Part shown: one piece after another, positions 17,114-26,294 of the stretch | How positions within the stretch are numbered: the stretch's first letter is position 1 | Layout: each line of letters begins with the position of its first letter | Assembly: GCF_006970865.1 (NCBI RefSeq) | Contig: NZ_CP035503.1 | Span: 2,059,001 to 2,123,000, forward strand | From: Rhodoferax sediminis | GTDB lineage: Bacteria > Pseudomonadota > Gammaproteobacteria > Burkholderiales > Burkholderiaceae_C | Direction of reading: 5' to 3' | DNA: 64,000 nt | Notes under the pieces: generated by a model | Told to the model about the DNA's origin: nothing | The model's database searches: none | Seen by the model: the letters and a program-made list of their open reading frames with translations, nothing else | Translations under genes and position numbers: made by a program

Positions 17114-18340
17114 ATGAAACCTGTTCGCGCCGTCTTCCTGTCCATTGCCGTGAGCGGCACCCTGTTGTTGCTGGCGCCTGCCGCCTCGTTTGCGCAAAGC
17201 GGCCCGCCGATCAAGATTGGCGAGATCAACAGTTATTCCGCCATTCCGCAGTTCACCCAGCCGTACAGGCAGGGCTGGGAATTGGCCGTGGAAGAGATCA
17301 ATGCCAGCGGCGGCCTGCTGGGGCGCAAGGTCGAAGTGATCGCGCGCGACGATGCCGGCAAGCCCGAGGAAGCCCTGCGCCATGCAGTCGAGCTCACGTC
17401 CCGGGAAAAGGTCGACGTGCTGGCGGGCGGCTTTTTGTCCAATGTAGGTCTGGCGCTGGCCGACTACGCACAGAAGAACAAGCGCCTGTTCGTGGCCAGC
17501 GAGCCGTTGACCGACGCCATCGTCTGGGACAAGGGCAACCGCTACACCTTCCGCCTGCGCCCCAGCACCTATATGCAGGCCGCCATGCTGGTGGAAGAGG
17601 CCGCCAAACTGCCCGCCAAGCGCTGGGCCACGATTGCGCCCAACTACGAATACGGCCAGAGCGCGGTGGCCAGTTTCAAGGAACTGCTCAAAGCCAAACG
17701 CCCCGACGTGGAGTTTGTCGGCGAGGCCTGGCCGGCGCAGGGCAAGCTCGATGCCGGCAGCACGCTGTCCGCCATCATGAACAGCAAACCGGACGCGATT
17801 TTTAACGTAACCTTCGCCGCCGATCTGGCCAAGCTGGTGCGCGAGGGCAACCAGCGCGGCATTTTCCCGAAGACCCCTGTCGTCTCGATGCTCTCGGGTG
17901 AGCCCGAATACCTCGAGATGCTGAAGGACGAAACGCCCAAGGGCTGGATCGTGACCGGCTACCCCTGGGACCAGATCGACACGCCGGCACACGCCGCCTT
18001 TGCCACGCATTACTACAAGAAGTTCCACGAGAACCCCAAGGTCGGCTCCGTCGTGGGCTACGCCACCATGCAGGCCATCTTTGCCGCCATCAAAAAAGCC
18101 GGCAGCACGGACAACGAGAAACTCGTGACCGCCATGCGCGGCCTGAAATTCAGCACGCCGTTCGGGCCGGCCGAGTTCCGCGCGATCGACCAGCAGTCCA
18201 CCATGGGCGCCTATGTGGGCAAGCTGGATGTGCGCGGCGGCAAGGGCACGATGGTGCAGTGGCGCTATGACGATGGCAAGAACTACATGCCGACCGATGC
18301 CTACGTCAGGGCGCGCCGTCCAGCCGAAGCGATGAAGTAG
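17114..18340 (+). CDS. Periplasmic amino-acid-type ABC substrate-binding protein (orphan)
   Basis: 408 aa with a cleavable signal peptide (MKPVRAVFLSIAVSG to PAASFAQ, cleavage near residue 27). Type-1 periplasmic binding protein of the branched-chain amino acid/amide group: IKIGEINSYSAIPQ opens the first lobe and GRKVEVIARDDAGKPEEALRHAVELTSREKVDVLAGG the second strand set. A GGAG lies 6 nt before the ATG. There are no permease or ATPase genes next to it, so it must use components elsewhere, for instance the liv-type operon 2.5 kb downstream. Ligand unknown. Confidence 0.85.
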   Translation: MKPVRAVFLSIAVSGTLLLLAPAASFAQSGPPIKIGEINSYSAIPQFTQPYRQGWELAVEEINASGGLLGRKVEVIARDDAGKPEEALRHAVELTSREKVDVLAGGFLSNVGLALADYAQKNKRLFVASEPLTDAIVWDKGNRYTFRLRPSTYMQAAMLVEEAAKLPAKRWATIAPNYEYGQSAVASFKELLKAKRPDVEFVGEAWPAQGKLDAGSTLSAIMNSKPDAIFNVTFAADLAKLVREGNQRGIFPKTPVVSMLSGEPEYLEMLKDETPKGWIVTGYPWDQIDTPAHAAFATHYYKKFHENPKVGSVVGYATMQAIFAAIKKAGSTDNEKLVTAMRGLKFSTPFGPAEFRAIDQQSTMGAYVGKLDVRGGKGTMVQWRYDDGKNYMPTDAYVRARRPAEAMK

Positions 18341-18341
18341 G

Positions 18342-18399
18342 GCGCTATCAGACCAGTAGCTATACCCGAAGACACGGTAAGGGCTACAGGCGCTTTTCA
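18342..18399 (+). repeat. Repeat family A copy 3, intergenic and at the mnmC stop
   Basis: GCGCTATCAGACCAGTAGC, ~20 variable bases, AAGGGCTACAGGCGCTTTTC. It fills the gap between the convergent binding-protein gene and mnmC. The mnmC stop codon (complement of 18397-18399) lies in its distal edge. Confidence 0.65.
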
Positions 18400-20268
18400 T
18401 TGAGAATTTCCGCCTCGGGCGCCGGCCGCGGCATCGAACCGATCCGCGGCGAGCCGGCGGGCCAGCCGGGCCTCGAGGGGCAGCGGCTCACCATGGACGA
18501 GCGCCGCCAGCAATTCCCCGCACAGCACGGCCAGGCTCATGCCGCGGGACCCCATCGCGGTGCAAACCCACAGGCCCGGTTGCTGCGTAGGCCCGAGCAG
18601 CGGCAGGCGATCCGGCGCGGCGCAGCGCACCCCGGCCCAGGCCTGCACCTGGCCGCCGGAAAATTCGGTCTGTAGCTGCCGGGCCGCGTTGGGCAGCAAT
18701 GTCTGCAGGCGCTGCAGATTGGCCTCGTGGTCCTGGGCGTGGCAGGAGGCGCTGGCGTTGTCGCGCTCGTAGCTGGCACCGGCGAACCAGGCGCTGCCGC
18801 ACCCGAAGGGCACGTTCGGGGTCAGATGGCCGTTGCCGTTGACCGGAAAGGGCGGCAGCTTGGACGGGCCGGGGCAGCCCGTCGCCGTGTTCATGCCGTA
18901 CGAGATCTGCCCTCGGATGGCTTGCAGCGGGGGCGTCGTGCCCGTTGCGGCGGCGAGCAGGCCGCGGCTGTCAAAGCCGGCCGCAACCACCACCATGTCG
19001 GCCCGTGTCAGCACTCGTCCAGCCGAATCGAGCACTTGCCAGCCGCAGTCAGCACGCGCCAATGCAGCCACCTGTGCGTCGCCATGCCACGCGATGCCCG
19101 GCTGCGACAGCAGGGCTTGCACCAGGCACGCCGGTTTGACCCAGGCCGCCTGCGCGTGCCAGTAGGCGAGCGTGGCCTGCGCCAGCCCCGCCTGCGCCAG
19201 TTGCAAGGCGCTGGCGGCAACCGTCCAGTCGCGCCCCGCCTCTGGCCATTGCACTGGCAGCGCGGCGTGGCCATCGACACGATGCTCCAGCAGGCCGCTG
19301 GGCTGCCAGTCCACGCCTTCACGCAACAGGGCGCGAGCCTGCTGCAGGGTGAGCCGCACACCGCAGCGCGACAATTGCGACAGCATGCTGTCGTCCGGCG
19401 AAATATGCGGCGCCAGCAGGCCGGCCGGCAGACCCGAGGCGCCGCTGGCCGGCGCCGGTGCGGCATCGAGCACCTCGACCTGCCAGCCGCGCCGCGCGAA
19501 GCTGGCGGCCACGGCGGCGCCCGACAGGCCGGCGCCAATCACGACGCAGCGGCCCGGGCGCGGAACCGGGTCGTGCAGGTCGTTTGGGGCGCGCGGGGCG
19601 ACGGCCGGGCGGCGCCTCTTGGGAATCCAGGCCGGGTTGAACGTGCCGCGAAAACTGCTGCAATCCGGCCTGTCTGCGGCTCGTGGCTGACTGAAGTCCG
19701 CGTCCAGCACGAAGCCGACCTGCACCAGCGCGCGGCGCACGGCGACCGGCACGCCGTGCATGGCCGCCAACGTCGTGCCGCGCCGGCAGCAGTGCGCCAG
19801 CGCCTTGCAGGCCCACAGGTCCCAAGCGCCGGCGCGGGGCGTGGCCTCGCTGCTTGGCATCGCAATGTCCGCCAGATGGACCGCATCGGCCTCGAACTGC
19901 TGCTCGCGCAGCAAGTCCTTGGCCTCACCCACGCATACGGTCAACAGGACGCACCCACCTTCAAACGTCATGCGGTGAAAGCCGGGCAGCAGGCCAAAGC
20001 ACTGCGCCCGCAGCTGCTGTGCGAGCGGCGCCAACGCAGACTCGGGCTCGGCGCGGCGTTGCCATTCGGCGGCACTGAGCGCATCCGCTTCCAGCGCAAC
20101 GTAATGCAGCAAACGCGGGCGCTGCGGATCAGCCTTCCAGGCATGCCACGCTGCGAGAAAGCGCTCGCCATTCCCAAGGCCGGTATCCAGAATGCGCCAT
20201 TGCGATTGCCCCGCCCAGGCGCCGGGCAGCCCGAGGTTTTGCAAAAACGGGGGGCGGTCCTGTTCCAT
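18397..20268 (-). CDS. mnmC: Fused MnmC (tRNA U34 methyltransferase / FAD oxidoreductase) with degraded methyltransferase half
   Basis: 623 aa. In the family the N-terminal domain methylates nm5s2U34, and the C-terminal FAD domain converts cmnm5s2U to nm5s2U. The oxidoreductase half looks intact: VVIGAGLSGAAVAASFARRGW near residue 245, RGQISYGM, and AGASYERDN. The methyltransferase half is unusual. It starts at what is normally residue ~30, lacking the PxSxxFxDxYFS entry. The SAM loop is LDTGLGNGERFLAAW. The DGF(S/A/D)P catalytic motif appears as DIAMP (Asp134 kept). Methylation may be weakened or lost (inference). Confidence 0.85.
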   Translation of the reverse strand: MEQDRPPFLQNLGLPGAWAGQSQWRILDTGLGNGERFLAAWHAWKADPQRPRLLHYVALEADALSAAEWQRRAEPESALAPLAQQLRAQCFGLLPGFHRMTFEGGCVLLTVCVGEAKDLLREQQFEADAVHLADIAMPSSEATPRAGAWDLWACKALAHCCRRGTTLAAMHGVPVAVRRALVQVGFVLDADFSQPRAADRPDCSSFRGTFNPAWIPKRRRPAVAPRAPNDLHDPVPRPGRCVVIGAGLSGAAVAASFARRGWQVEVLDAAPAPASGASGLPAGLLAPHISPDDSMLSQLSRCGVRLTLQQARALLREGVDWQPSGLLEHRVDGHAALPVQWPEAGRDWTVAASALQLAQAGLAQATLAYWHAQAAWVKPACLVQALLSQPGIAWHGDAQVAALARADCGWQVLDSAGRVLTRADMVVVAAGFDSRGLLAAATGTTPPLQAIRGQISYGMNTATGCPGPSKLPPFPVNGNGHLTPNVPFGCGSAWFAGASYERDNASASCHAQDHEANLQRLQTLLPNAARQLQTEFSGGQVQAWAGVRCAAPDRLPLLGPTQQPGLWVCTAMGSRGMSLAVLCGELLAALVHGEPLPLEARLARRLAADRFDAAAGARGGNSQ

Positions 20269-20293
20269 CGACCGCAGGCTTGGTTGCGCGACG

Positions 20294-20566
20294 TTATGCG
20301 CTGGGCGGCACGTAGCCTTGCGCCGCCTCGGCGCCGGCGCCGAAGAAATGCGCCTCCATCTGGCGCGCCAGATATTGCCGTGCCCGCTGGTCGGCCAGGT
20401 TCAGCCGGTTCTCGTTGACCAGCATGGTCTGGTGCTTGAGCCAGGCAGCCCAGGCTTCCTTGCTGACGTTTTCCCACAGGCGCTTGCCGAGTTCGCCGGG
20501 ATAAGGCGGGAAGTCGAGCCCTTCAGCCTCGCGGCCGAGTTTGATGCAGTGAACCATGCGTGCCAT
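20294..20566 (-). CDS. yggX: Probable Fe(2+)-trafficking protein YggX
   Basis: 90 aa, standard length. The sequence opens with [26 protein letters not shown], containing the single conserved cysteine, and has the family core [24 protein letters not shown]. YggX protects iron-sulfur proteins from oxidative damage and may traffic Fe(II). It lies 25 bp upstream of mnmC on the same strand and may be cotranscribed with it. Confidence 0.95.
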   Translation of the reverse strand: MARMVHCIKLGREAEGLDFPPYPGELGKRLWENVSKEAWAAWLKHQTMLVNENRLNLADQRARQYLARQMEAHFFGAGAEAAQGYVPPSA

Positions 20567-20878
20567 GAGAGAACCTTTTTAAAACAGACTTGATGCGACT
20601 CTATCAATGTTTTGGCTCACGCGGCCAGGGCCGAGGGTGAAATCCGTATCCGTTGCCCGGGTGTCGCCGGCCATCGCGGGCCACAAGAGCGGGTGCACTG
20701 CGGCGCATCGGCGGAACTAAATGTAAACCTGTGCCGTCGAAGGTTTCCGGAGACCCGCGACCGTTCCGACCAGGCCATCAATGTCTGGGGAGATCCGAGT
20801 GCTGCGTCGACGACCCGATTGGCCGCCGTGGTGGCCTGTTGCGGTCAATTTGATGCATTTACTTTGGAGGTGCTCGAT
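20567..20878. other. 312-bp divergent intergenic region between yggX and the branched-chain transporter operon
   Basis: The binding-protein frame remains open back to 20612, but I reject coding there. The predicted peptide lacks a signal sequence and resembles no family, whereas the ATG at 20879 has a GGAGG 8 nt upstream and starts a good signal peptide. I see no convincing hexamers, palindrome or RNA structure in it; the promoters for both directions presumably lie here. Confidence 0.5.
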
Positions 20879-22135
20879 ATGTTGAAGAAAATGACTCTCG
20901 CCGGAATTGCCATCGGTGCCCTGAGTGGCAGCACTGCCTTCGCGGCTTGCACAACCACGATCGGGAGCGTGATGTCGCTGACCGGCTCGCTCGGCGTACT
21001 CGGCCAGAAGATCGCGCAGGGCGCGCAACTGGGGATCGCCGACCTGAACAGCGCGGGCGGTGCCAATGGCTGCACGCTCCAGCTGTCGCTGCTGGATGAT
21101 CAAACCAGCCCCTCGGTCGGCGTTGATGCCGCCAAGAAACTGGTCGACGTGCAGCAGGTGCCGGCCATCATCGGCGCGCTGTCCAGCGGCGTGAGCGCGG
21201 CGATTTTGACCGCGGTGACGGTGCCGGGCAAGGTGGTGCAGATATCGCCCGCCTCGACCTCACCCACTTTCACCGAGCTCGCCGAGCAGGGCAAGACCGG
21301 CGGTTACTGGTTCCGTACCACGCCATCGGACGCGCTGCAAGGCGTGGCCATGGCCAAGGTCGCGCGCGATGCCGGGTTCAAGAAAGTGGCCATTCTGTAT
21401 CTCAACAATGCCTACGGGCAGGGACTGAGCAAGGAGTTCGCCAACGGCTTCGCCAGGCTGGGCGGCAGCGTCACGGAAAACGTCGTGTACAACCCGAGCC
21501 AGCCGTCCTACCGTTCGGAAGTCAGCAAGGCGCTGAGTCCGGCGCCCGACGCATTGTTCCTGATCGGCTACCCTGGGGACGGCACCACGATCACGCGCGA
21601 GTGGATCGCCGCCGGTGGCCCGCAAAAGTTCCTGTTCCCCGACGGGCTGGAGTCGCAGGACTTCGTCAACGATGTCGGTGTCCAGTACATGAAGAACGTG
21701 CACGGCACCGCGGCGGGCTCGTCCAAGACGCCCTCGCTGGGGACCTTCCAGACGGAGTACCAGGCGAAGTTCGGCTCGCTGCCGACCCAGGCCTACATCC
21801 CGAATGCCTACGATGCGACGGTGCTGGTCGGGCTCGCGATGGAGCAGGCCAGGAGCAACAAGGCGGACGCGATCCGCGACAGCATGCGCAAGGTCACCGA
21901 TCCGAAGGGCGAAAAAATCTACGCCGGCGCAGCCGACCTGAAGAAGGCAGCGCAGCTGCTGTCCCAGGGCAGAACCATCCAGTACATCGGTGCCTCGGGA
22001 CCGCTGCAGTTCGACAAGAACGGCGACATCGACGCGCCGATGGCGGTCTGGAGCGTGAGCGACCAGGGCAAGGTGCAGCTGACCGGCATGGTGACGGTCG
22101 AGCAGATTGCCGAGCTGCGCTCCCAGGCCAAATAG
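20879..22135 (+). CDS. ABC transporter substrate-binding protein, branched-chain amino acid type
   Basis: 418 aa from the ATG at 20879. Signal peptide MLKKMTLAGIAIGALSGS...AFA, mature start ACTTT. Type-1 periplasmic fold with IGSVMSLTGSLGVLGQKIAQGAQLG and SLLDDQTSPSVGVDAAKKLV, then VAILYLNNAYGQGLSKEF in the second lobe. It is the first gene of an operon with two ATPases and two permeases; the next gene starts 25 bp later. The ligand is not readable from sequence; members bind branched-chain amino acids, amides, urea or aromatic acids. Confidence 0.88.
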   Translation: MLKKMTLAGIAIGALSGSTAFAACTTTIGSVMSLTGSLGVLGQKIAQGAQLGIADLNSAGGANGCTLQLSLLDDQTSPSVGVDAAKKLVDVQQVPAIIGALSSGVSAAILTAVTVPGKVVQISPASTSPTFTELAEQGKTGGYWFRTTPSDALQGVAMAKVARDAGFKKVAILYLNNAYGQGLSKEFANGFARLGGSVTENVVYNPSQPSYRSEVSKALSPAPDALFLIGYPGDGTTITREWIAAGGPQKFLFPDGLESQDFVNDVGVQYMKNVHGTAAGSSKTPSLGTFQTEYQAKFGSLPTQAYIPNAYDATVLVGLAMEQARSNKADAIRDSMRKVTDPKGEKIYAGAADLKKAAQLLSQGRTIQYIGASGPLQFDKNGDIDAPMAVWSVSDQGKVQLTGMVTVEQIAELRSQAK

Positions 22136-22160
22136 ACGGCCCGACGGACAGGAGGTGCCT

Positions 22161-22919
22161 GTGCTTGAGGTGGGCGATCTGGTCAAGGAGTTCGGCGGGT
22201 TGCGCGCCGTGGACGGTGTGTCGTTCACGCTCGCGGCGCACACCATCACCGGGCTGATCGGGCCCAACGGCGCAGGCAAGACCACGCTGTTCAATACCAT
22301 CGCCGGCGTGCACCGGCCGAGCTCGGGATCGATCTCGTTTCTCGGCCGGCGCATCGGCGGCCTGCCGCCGCACCGCATCTTTCATGCGGGCCTGGTGCGC
22401 ACCTTCCAGATCCCGCGCCCTTTCGCCGGCATGACGGTGCTGGAGAACACCATGCTGGTTCCGGCAGGACAGGCCGGCGAGCGCTTCTGGAACAACTGGT
22501 TTGCGCGCAGTCAGGTGCGCGCCCAGGAACGAGCCGGGCGCGAACGTGCGCGCGAGGTGCTGGATTTCGTTGGCCTTGAGCGCCTGTCGGGCGAATATGC
22601 GAAGAATCTCTCGGGCGGGCAGCAAAAGCTGCTGGAGCTGGCGCGCGTGCTGATGGCCGAACCCCAGCTGATCCTGCTTGACGAGCCCGGCGCGGGAGTC
22701 AATCCGACGCTGCTCGTGACCATCATGGACAAGCTGCGCGAGCTCCATGCGCGCGGCATCACCTTCCTGATCATCGAGCACAACATGGACTTGATCATGA
22801 ACCTGTGCAATCCGGTGCTGGTCATGGCACAAGGCCGTCTTCTGATGGAAGGTCCGCCCGAGGTGGTGCGCAACGATCCGCGGGTGCTCGAGGCGTATCT
22901 GGGCGGGGTGCTGGCATGA
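22161..22919 (+). CDS. livG: Branched-chain-type ABC transporter ATP-binding protein LivG
   Basis: 252 aa from a GTG at 22161, chosen because a GGAGG sits 5 nt before it and the family N-terminus (VLEVGDLVKEFGGLRAVDGV) begins there. Walker A GPNGAGKTT, signature LSGGQQKLLELAR, Walker B LILLDEPGAGVNP. The VNP after Walker B and the WNNW-containing insertion are typical of LivG. It energises the LivHM permease. The stop overlaps the livF start (ATGA). Confidence 0.92.
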   Translation: MLEVGDLVKEFGGLRAVDGVSFTLAAHTITGLIGPNGAGKTTLFNTIAGVHRPSSGSISFLGRRIGGLPPHRIFHAGLVRTFQIPRPFAGMTVLENTMLVPAGQAGERFWNNWFARSQVRAQERAGRERAREVLDFVGLERLSGEYAKNLSGGQQKLLELARVLMAEPQLILLDEPGAGVNPTLLVTIMDKLRELHARGITFLIIEHNMDLIMNLCNPVLVMAQGRLLMEGPPEVVRNDPRVLEAYLGGVLA

Positions 22920-23716
22920 GCGCGGCCGCGACCTCCCCGCATGCGCCCACCGGCACGGCGGCCTCCACGGGCGGGGCCGGGCAGGTGCAGCCGGCGCTGC
23001 GCGTGCGAGATCTGGTGTCCGGCTACGCACCAGGGGTCGACATCCTGCGCGGTATCGGACTCGAGGTGCGGCGTGGCGAGATCGTCACCGTGCTCGGCCC
23101 GAACGGCGCCGGCAAGTCGACCCTGATCAAGACCATCGCCGGCCTGGTGCCGGTGCGCAGCGGGCAGGTGCTGCTGCATGGTCAAAACCTTGTTGGTGTG
23201 CCGGCGCACCGGATGGTGGGCCGCGGCCTGGCGTATGTACCGCAGACCGACAACATCTTCGCGCGCATGTCGATCGAGGAAAACCTGCAGATGGGCGCCT
23301 GTGCACGCCATGACCACGCCGGCGTCGGTGAGGACATCGCGCGCATGTACGAGCTGTTCCCGCGGCTGCGCGAGCGCCGCCGCCAGGCGGCCGGCACGCT
23401 GTCGGGCGGCGAGCGGCAAATGGTCGCGGTGGCGCGCGCGCTGATGGCGCGCCCCACCGTGCTGATGCTCGACGAACCTTCGGCGGGCCTGTCGCCGAAG
23501 CTGGTGGGTGTGGTGTTCGCCAAGGTGCGCCAGGTGCGCGAGCTGGGCGTGACGATGCTGATCGTGGAGCAGAACGCGAAAGCGGCGCTGGCCATTTCCG
23601 ATCGCGGCTATGTGCTGGCGCAAGGGCGCGAGCAGGTGAGTGGCGACGCGCGCGAGCTGCTCGCGAACCCCGAGGTCGGCGCGCTCTACCTCGGCATCCG
23701 GCGGGGGCTGTCATGA
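22916..23716 (+). CDS. livF: Branched-chain-type ABC transporter ATP-binding protein LivF
   Basis: 266 aa. Walker A GPNGAGKST, a LivF-type YVPQTDNIFARMSIEENLQMG loop, signature LSGGERQMVAVARAL, and Walker B VLMLDEPSAGLSP. The first ~30 residues (Ala/Gly/Thr-rich) are longer than in most LivF proteins and probably disordered. A start closer to the LRVRDLVSGY block is possible, but the ATG overlapping the livG stop is favoured. It is coupled to livH by another ATGA overlap. Confidence 0.92.
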   Translation: MSAAATSPHAPTGTAASTGGAGQVQPALRVRDLVSGYAPGVDILRGIGLEVRRGEIVTVLGPNGAGKSTLIKTIAGLVPVRSGQVLLHGQNLVGVPAHRMVGRGLAYVPQTDNIFARMSIEENLQMGACARHDHAGVGEDIARMYELFPRLRERRRQAAGTLSGGERQMVAVARALMARPTVLMLDEPSAGLSPKLVGVVFAKVRQVRELGVTMLIVEQNAKAALAISDRGYVLAQGREQVSGDARELLANPEVGALYLGIRRGLS

Positions 23717-24606
23717 TCGCGCAGTACGCTGCCGACGGCATTGTGCTGGGTGTCACGCTGGCGCTGGGCGCGATCGGTCTCACGCTGACCTACAACATCC
23801 TGCGCTTTGCCAATTTCGCGCATGGCGAATTCCTCACCTTCGGCGCCTACTTCGCGCTGGTCTTCGTGTCATTCCTGGCCGGCGGCCAGAGCCTGGGGCC
23901 GCTGACCTTTGGCTGGAGCTTCCTGGCGGCGATTGCCTGCGCAGTGCTGCTGACGGCGCTGCTCGCGCTGATCCTGGACTGGCTGCTGTACCGGCCGCTG
24001 CGCAAGAGCGACGTCGCGGTGGCGCTGGTCATCGCCTCGTTCGGCGCGTCCCTGATGCTGCGTAACCTCGTGGTGTTCGTCTGGGGGTCGCAGCCCGAAT
24101 ACTACACACGCGGCATCGCGATTGCGCGCGAAATCATGCCGGGCGTACGCCTGAGTGCCAACGAGGTCTTTGTGGTGCTGCTGACCGCGCTGCTCATGCT
24201 GGCACTGCACCTGTTTCTGAGCCGCACCCTGCTTGGCAAGCAGATGCGCGCCGTGTCGGACAACCCGGCGCTGGCGCAGGTCACCGGCATCGACGTGCGC
24301 CGCGTCGTGCGCTGGACCTGGATCATTGGTGGCGGGCTGGCAGCCGTAGCCGGCGTGATGTTCGGCCTGACGGTGCAAATCTCGCCCGAGATGGGATTCA
24401 ACCTGATCCTGCCGATGTTTGCCGCCGCCATCCTGGGCGGCATCGGCAGCGTCTACGGCGCGGTGCTCGGCGGTCTGATCATCGGTCTGGCGCAGTCGCT
24501 GTCGGTGCCGCTGATTGGCGCCGAATACAAGCCTGCGGTGGCCTTTGGGCTGATGTTCCTGATTCTGCTGGTCTATCCAAAGGGCATCCTGGGAGAGAAA
24601 TCATGA
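23713..24606 (+). CDS. livH: Branched-chain-type ABC transporter permease LivH
   Basis: 297 aa, about eight membrane segments. The family stretch GLTLTYNILRFANFAHGEFLTFGAY is near the N-terminus, and the conserved GKQMRAVSDNPALAQVTGID cytoplasmic loop that contacts the ATPases lies near residue 175. Forms the inner-membrane channel with LivM. Overlaps livF and livM by 4 bp at each end. Confidence 0.92.
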   Translation: MIAQYAADGIVLGVTLALGAIGLTLTYNILRFANFAHGEFLTFGAYFALVFVSFLAGGQSLGPLTFGWSFLAAIACAVLLTALLALILDWLLYRPLRKSDVAVALVIASFGASLMLRNLVVFVWGSQPEYYTRGIAIAREIMPGVRLSANEVFVVLLTALLMLALHLFLSRTLLGKQMRAVSDNPALAQVTGIDVRRVVRWTWIIGGGLAAVAGVMFGLTVQISPEMGFNLILPMFAAAILGGIGSVYGAVLGGLIIGLAQSLSVPLIGAEYKPAVAFGLMFLILLVYPKGILGEKS

Positions 24607-25571
24607 CCGGCATCACGTCCTACCTCGTGTTCTTCCTGATCCAGGCGCTGGTCTTCGTCGTTGTCTGCCTGGGGCTGAACCTGCAATGGGGTTACACGGG
24701 CCTGTTCAACATCGGCGTGTCCGGCTTCTTTCTCGTGGGCGCGTACGCCTTTGCGATCCTGTGCGGGCCACCCTATGCGAGCCATCTGGGCGGTTATGGC
24801 CTGCCGTTCCTGGTGGGGCTGGCCGGCAGCGTCGTGGCTTCGGGACTGGTGGCCTTCATTGTCGGCATTCCGACGCTGCGCCTGCGCGAGGACTATCTCG
24901 CGATCGTCACCATCGGGATCGGCAGCATCCTGCAGTTGATCGCACTCAACGCACACCTTCTCACCGGTGGCAGCCAGGGCGTCACCAGCATTCCGCGGCC
25001 GCTTCCCGGCCTGGTGGGTGGCGTGTTCAGCCGCAACCTGCTGATGCTCGCGTTGATGGTCGTCGTCGTGCTGATTCTTTATGGCGCGCTGGAAGCCATG
25101 GTGCGCTCGCCCTGGGGCCGGGTGCTCAAGGCGATCCGCGAAGACGAGCAGGCCGCCGCCTCGCTCGGCAAGAATGCCTTCGGCTTTCGCCTGCAGTCCT
25201 TTGTCATCGGCTCGGCCATCATGGGGCTGGGCGGCGCGCTCTATGCCAGTTTCATCGGCTTCATCAGCCCGGAGGATTTTTTGCCTATTCTGACCTTCCA
25301 GATCTGGAGCATGCTGATCGTCGGCGGCAGTGGCAATAACAAGGGCGCGGTGCTTGGCGCCGTGCTGATGTGGGCCGTGTGGACTCTGAGCGGCAGTGCT
25401 GCCCAGGTACTGTTGCCCGCCACGCTGCAGGTCAAGGGCGGTGCTGCGCAAATCATGCTGATCGGGCTGATGCTGATGCTGATGCTGGTGTTTCGCCCGC
25501 GCGGGCTGATCGGCGAGGAGGCGGTGGTGTCGCACGGCGCCGAGATCGAGGCGCCGGGCAAATCGGGATGA
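24603..25571 (+). CDS. livM: Branched-chain-type ABC transporter permease LivM
   Basis: 322 aa, about nine membrane segments. Key stretches are LNLQWGYTGLFNIGVSGFFLVGAYAFAIL near the N-terminus and the ATPase-contact loop SPWGRVLKAIREDEQAAASLGKN. The GTLRLREDY-like segment (here PTLRLREDYLAIVTIGIG) is strongly conserved. Last gene of the five-gene operon; the next gene has its own ribosome-binding site after 93 bp. Confidence 0.92.
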   Translation: MTGITSYLVFFLIQALVFVVVCLGLNLQWGYTGLFNIGVSGFFLVGAYAFAILCGPPYASHLGGYGLPFLVGLAGSVVASGLVAFIVGIPTLRLREDYLAIVTIGIGSILQLIALNAHLLTGGSQGVTSIPRPLPGLVGGVFSRNLLMLALMVVVVLILYGALEAMVRSPWGRVLKAIREDEQAAASLGKNAFGFRLQSFVIGSAIMGLGGALYASFIGFISPEDFLPILTFQIWSMLIVGGSGNNKGAVLGAVLMWAVWTLSGSAAQVLLPATLQVKGGAAQIMLIGLMLMLMLVFRPRGLIGEEAVVSHGAEIEAPGKSG

Positions 25572-25664
25572 CGGCCCGGGCCGGTCTGCCGGTGCAGGCG
25601 GGTGGCCGGCGCCGCATAATGGTCCCTCGGTTTTCCCACCGTTCAATTTTTAACTGGAGGCCTC

Positions 25665-26219
25665 ATGAGCCAATACAACATTGCCCTGATCGTCGGCAGC
25701 CTGCGCAAGGACTCGTTCAACAAGAAACTGGCGCATGCGCTGACCGGGATGGCGCCCAAGGAGTTCACGTTCACGCAGGTGCGGATCGACGATTTACCCC
25801 TGTACAACCAGGACGATGACGCGAACCAGGCGGCCAGCGTGAAGCGCCTGAAGTCGGAAATCCAGGCCGCCCAGGGCCTGCTGTTTGTCACGCCGGAATA
25901 CAACCGCTCGATACCGGGCGTGCTCAAGAACGCGATCGACAACGCATCGCGCCCCTACGGGCAAAGCGCATGGGCGGGCAAGCCGGCCGGCGTGATTGGC
26001 ATCTCGGTCGGCGCGATTGGCACGGCCATGGCGCAGCAGCACCTGCGCAATGTGCTGGCCTACCTGAACGTGCCCACGCTGGGTCAGCCCGAAGCCTTCG
26101 TGCAGGCCAAGCAAGGCCTGTTCGATGCCGCCGGCAACATTGGCATCGAGGACACGAAAAAATTCCTGCAGGGTTGGGTGGACCAGTTTGTGGCCTGGGT
26201 GAAAATTCACAACGCCTGA
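25665..26219 (+). CDS. NADPH-dependent FMN reductase (quinone/chromate reductase-like)
   Basis: 184 aa flavodoxin-like protein. The phosphate-binding loop VGSLRKDSFNKKLAHAL at the N-terminus, the central VTPEYNRSIPGVLKNAIDNASRP and the later GAIGTAMAQQHLRNVLAYLNV are hallmarks of the FMN_red family that includes ChrR and YieF. These reduce quinones, chromate and azo compounds in the cytosol. GGAGG lies 6 nt before the ATG. It is followed by a bidirectional terminator shared with azoR. Confidence 0.88.
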   Translation: MSQYNIALIVGSLRKDSFNKKLAHALTGMAPKEFTFTQVRIDDLPLYNQDDDANQAASVKRLKSEIQAAQGLLFVTPEYNRSIPGVLKNAIDNASRPYGQSAWAGKPAGVIGISVGAIGTAMAQQHLRNVLAYLNVPTLGQPEAFVQAKQGLFDAAGNIGIEDTKKFLQGWVDQFVAWVKIHNA

Positions 26220-26248
26220 TTGGCGGCGACCGCGTGCCGCTTCCTACG

Positions 26249-26276
26249 AAAAAAAGCCCGCTATGCGGGCTTTTTT
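26249..26276. terminator. Bidirectional rho-independent terminator
   Basis: AAAAAGCCCGC - TAT - GCGGGCTTTTTT, a near-perfect hairpin with an A-run on the left and T-run on the right. It lies between the convergent FMN reductase and azoR genes and can end both transcripts. Confidence 0.9.
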
Positions 26277-26294
26277 GTGCGCACCAGGCAGGCG

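Noticed and set aside
20612..20878. 89-residue N-terminal extension of the branched-chain binding protein
   Set aside because: It would bury the signal peptide; GGAGG at 20866 and a lipid-free signal sequence support the ATG at 20879.
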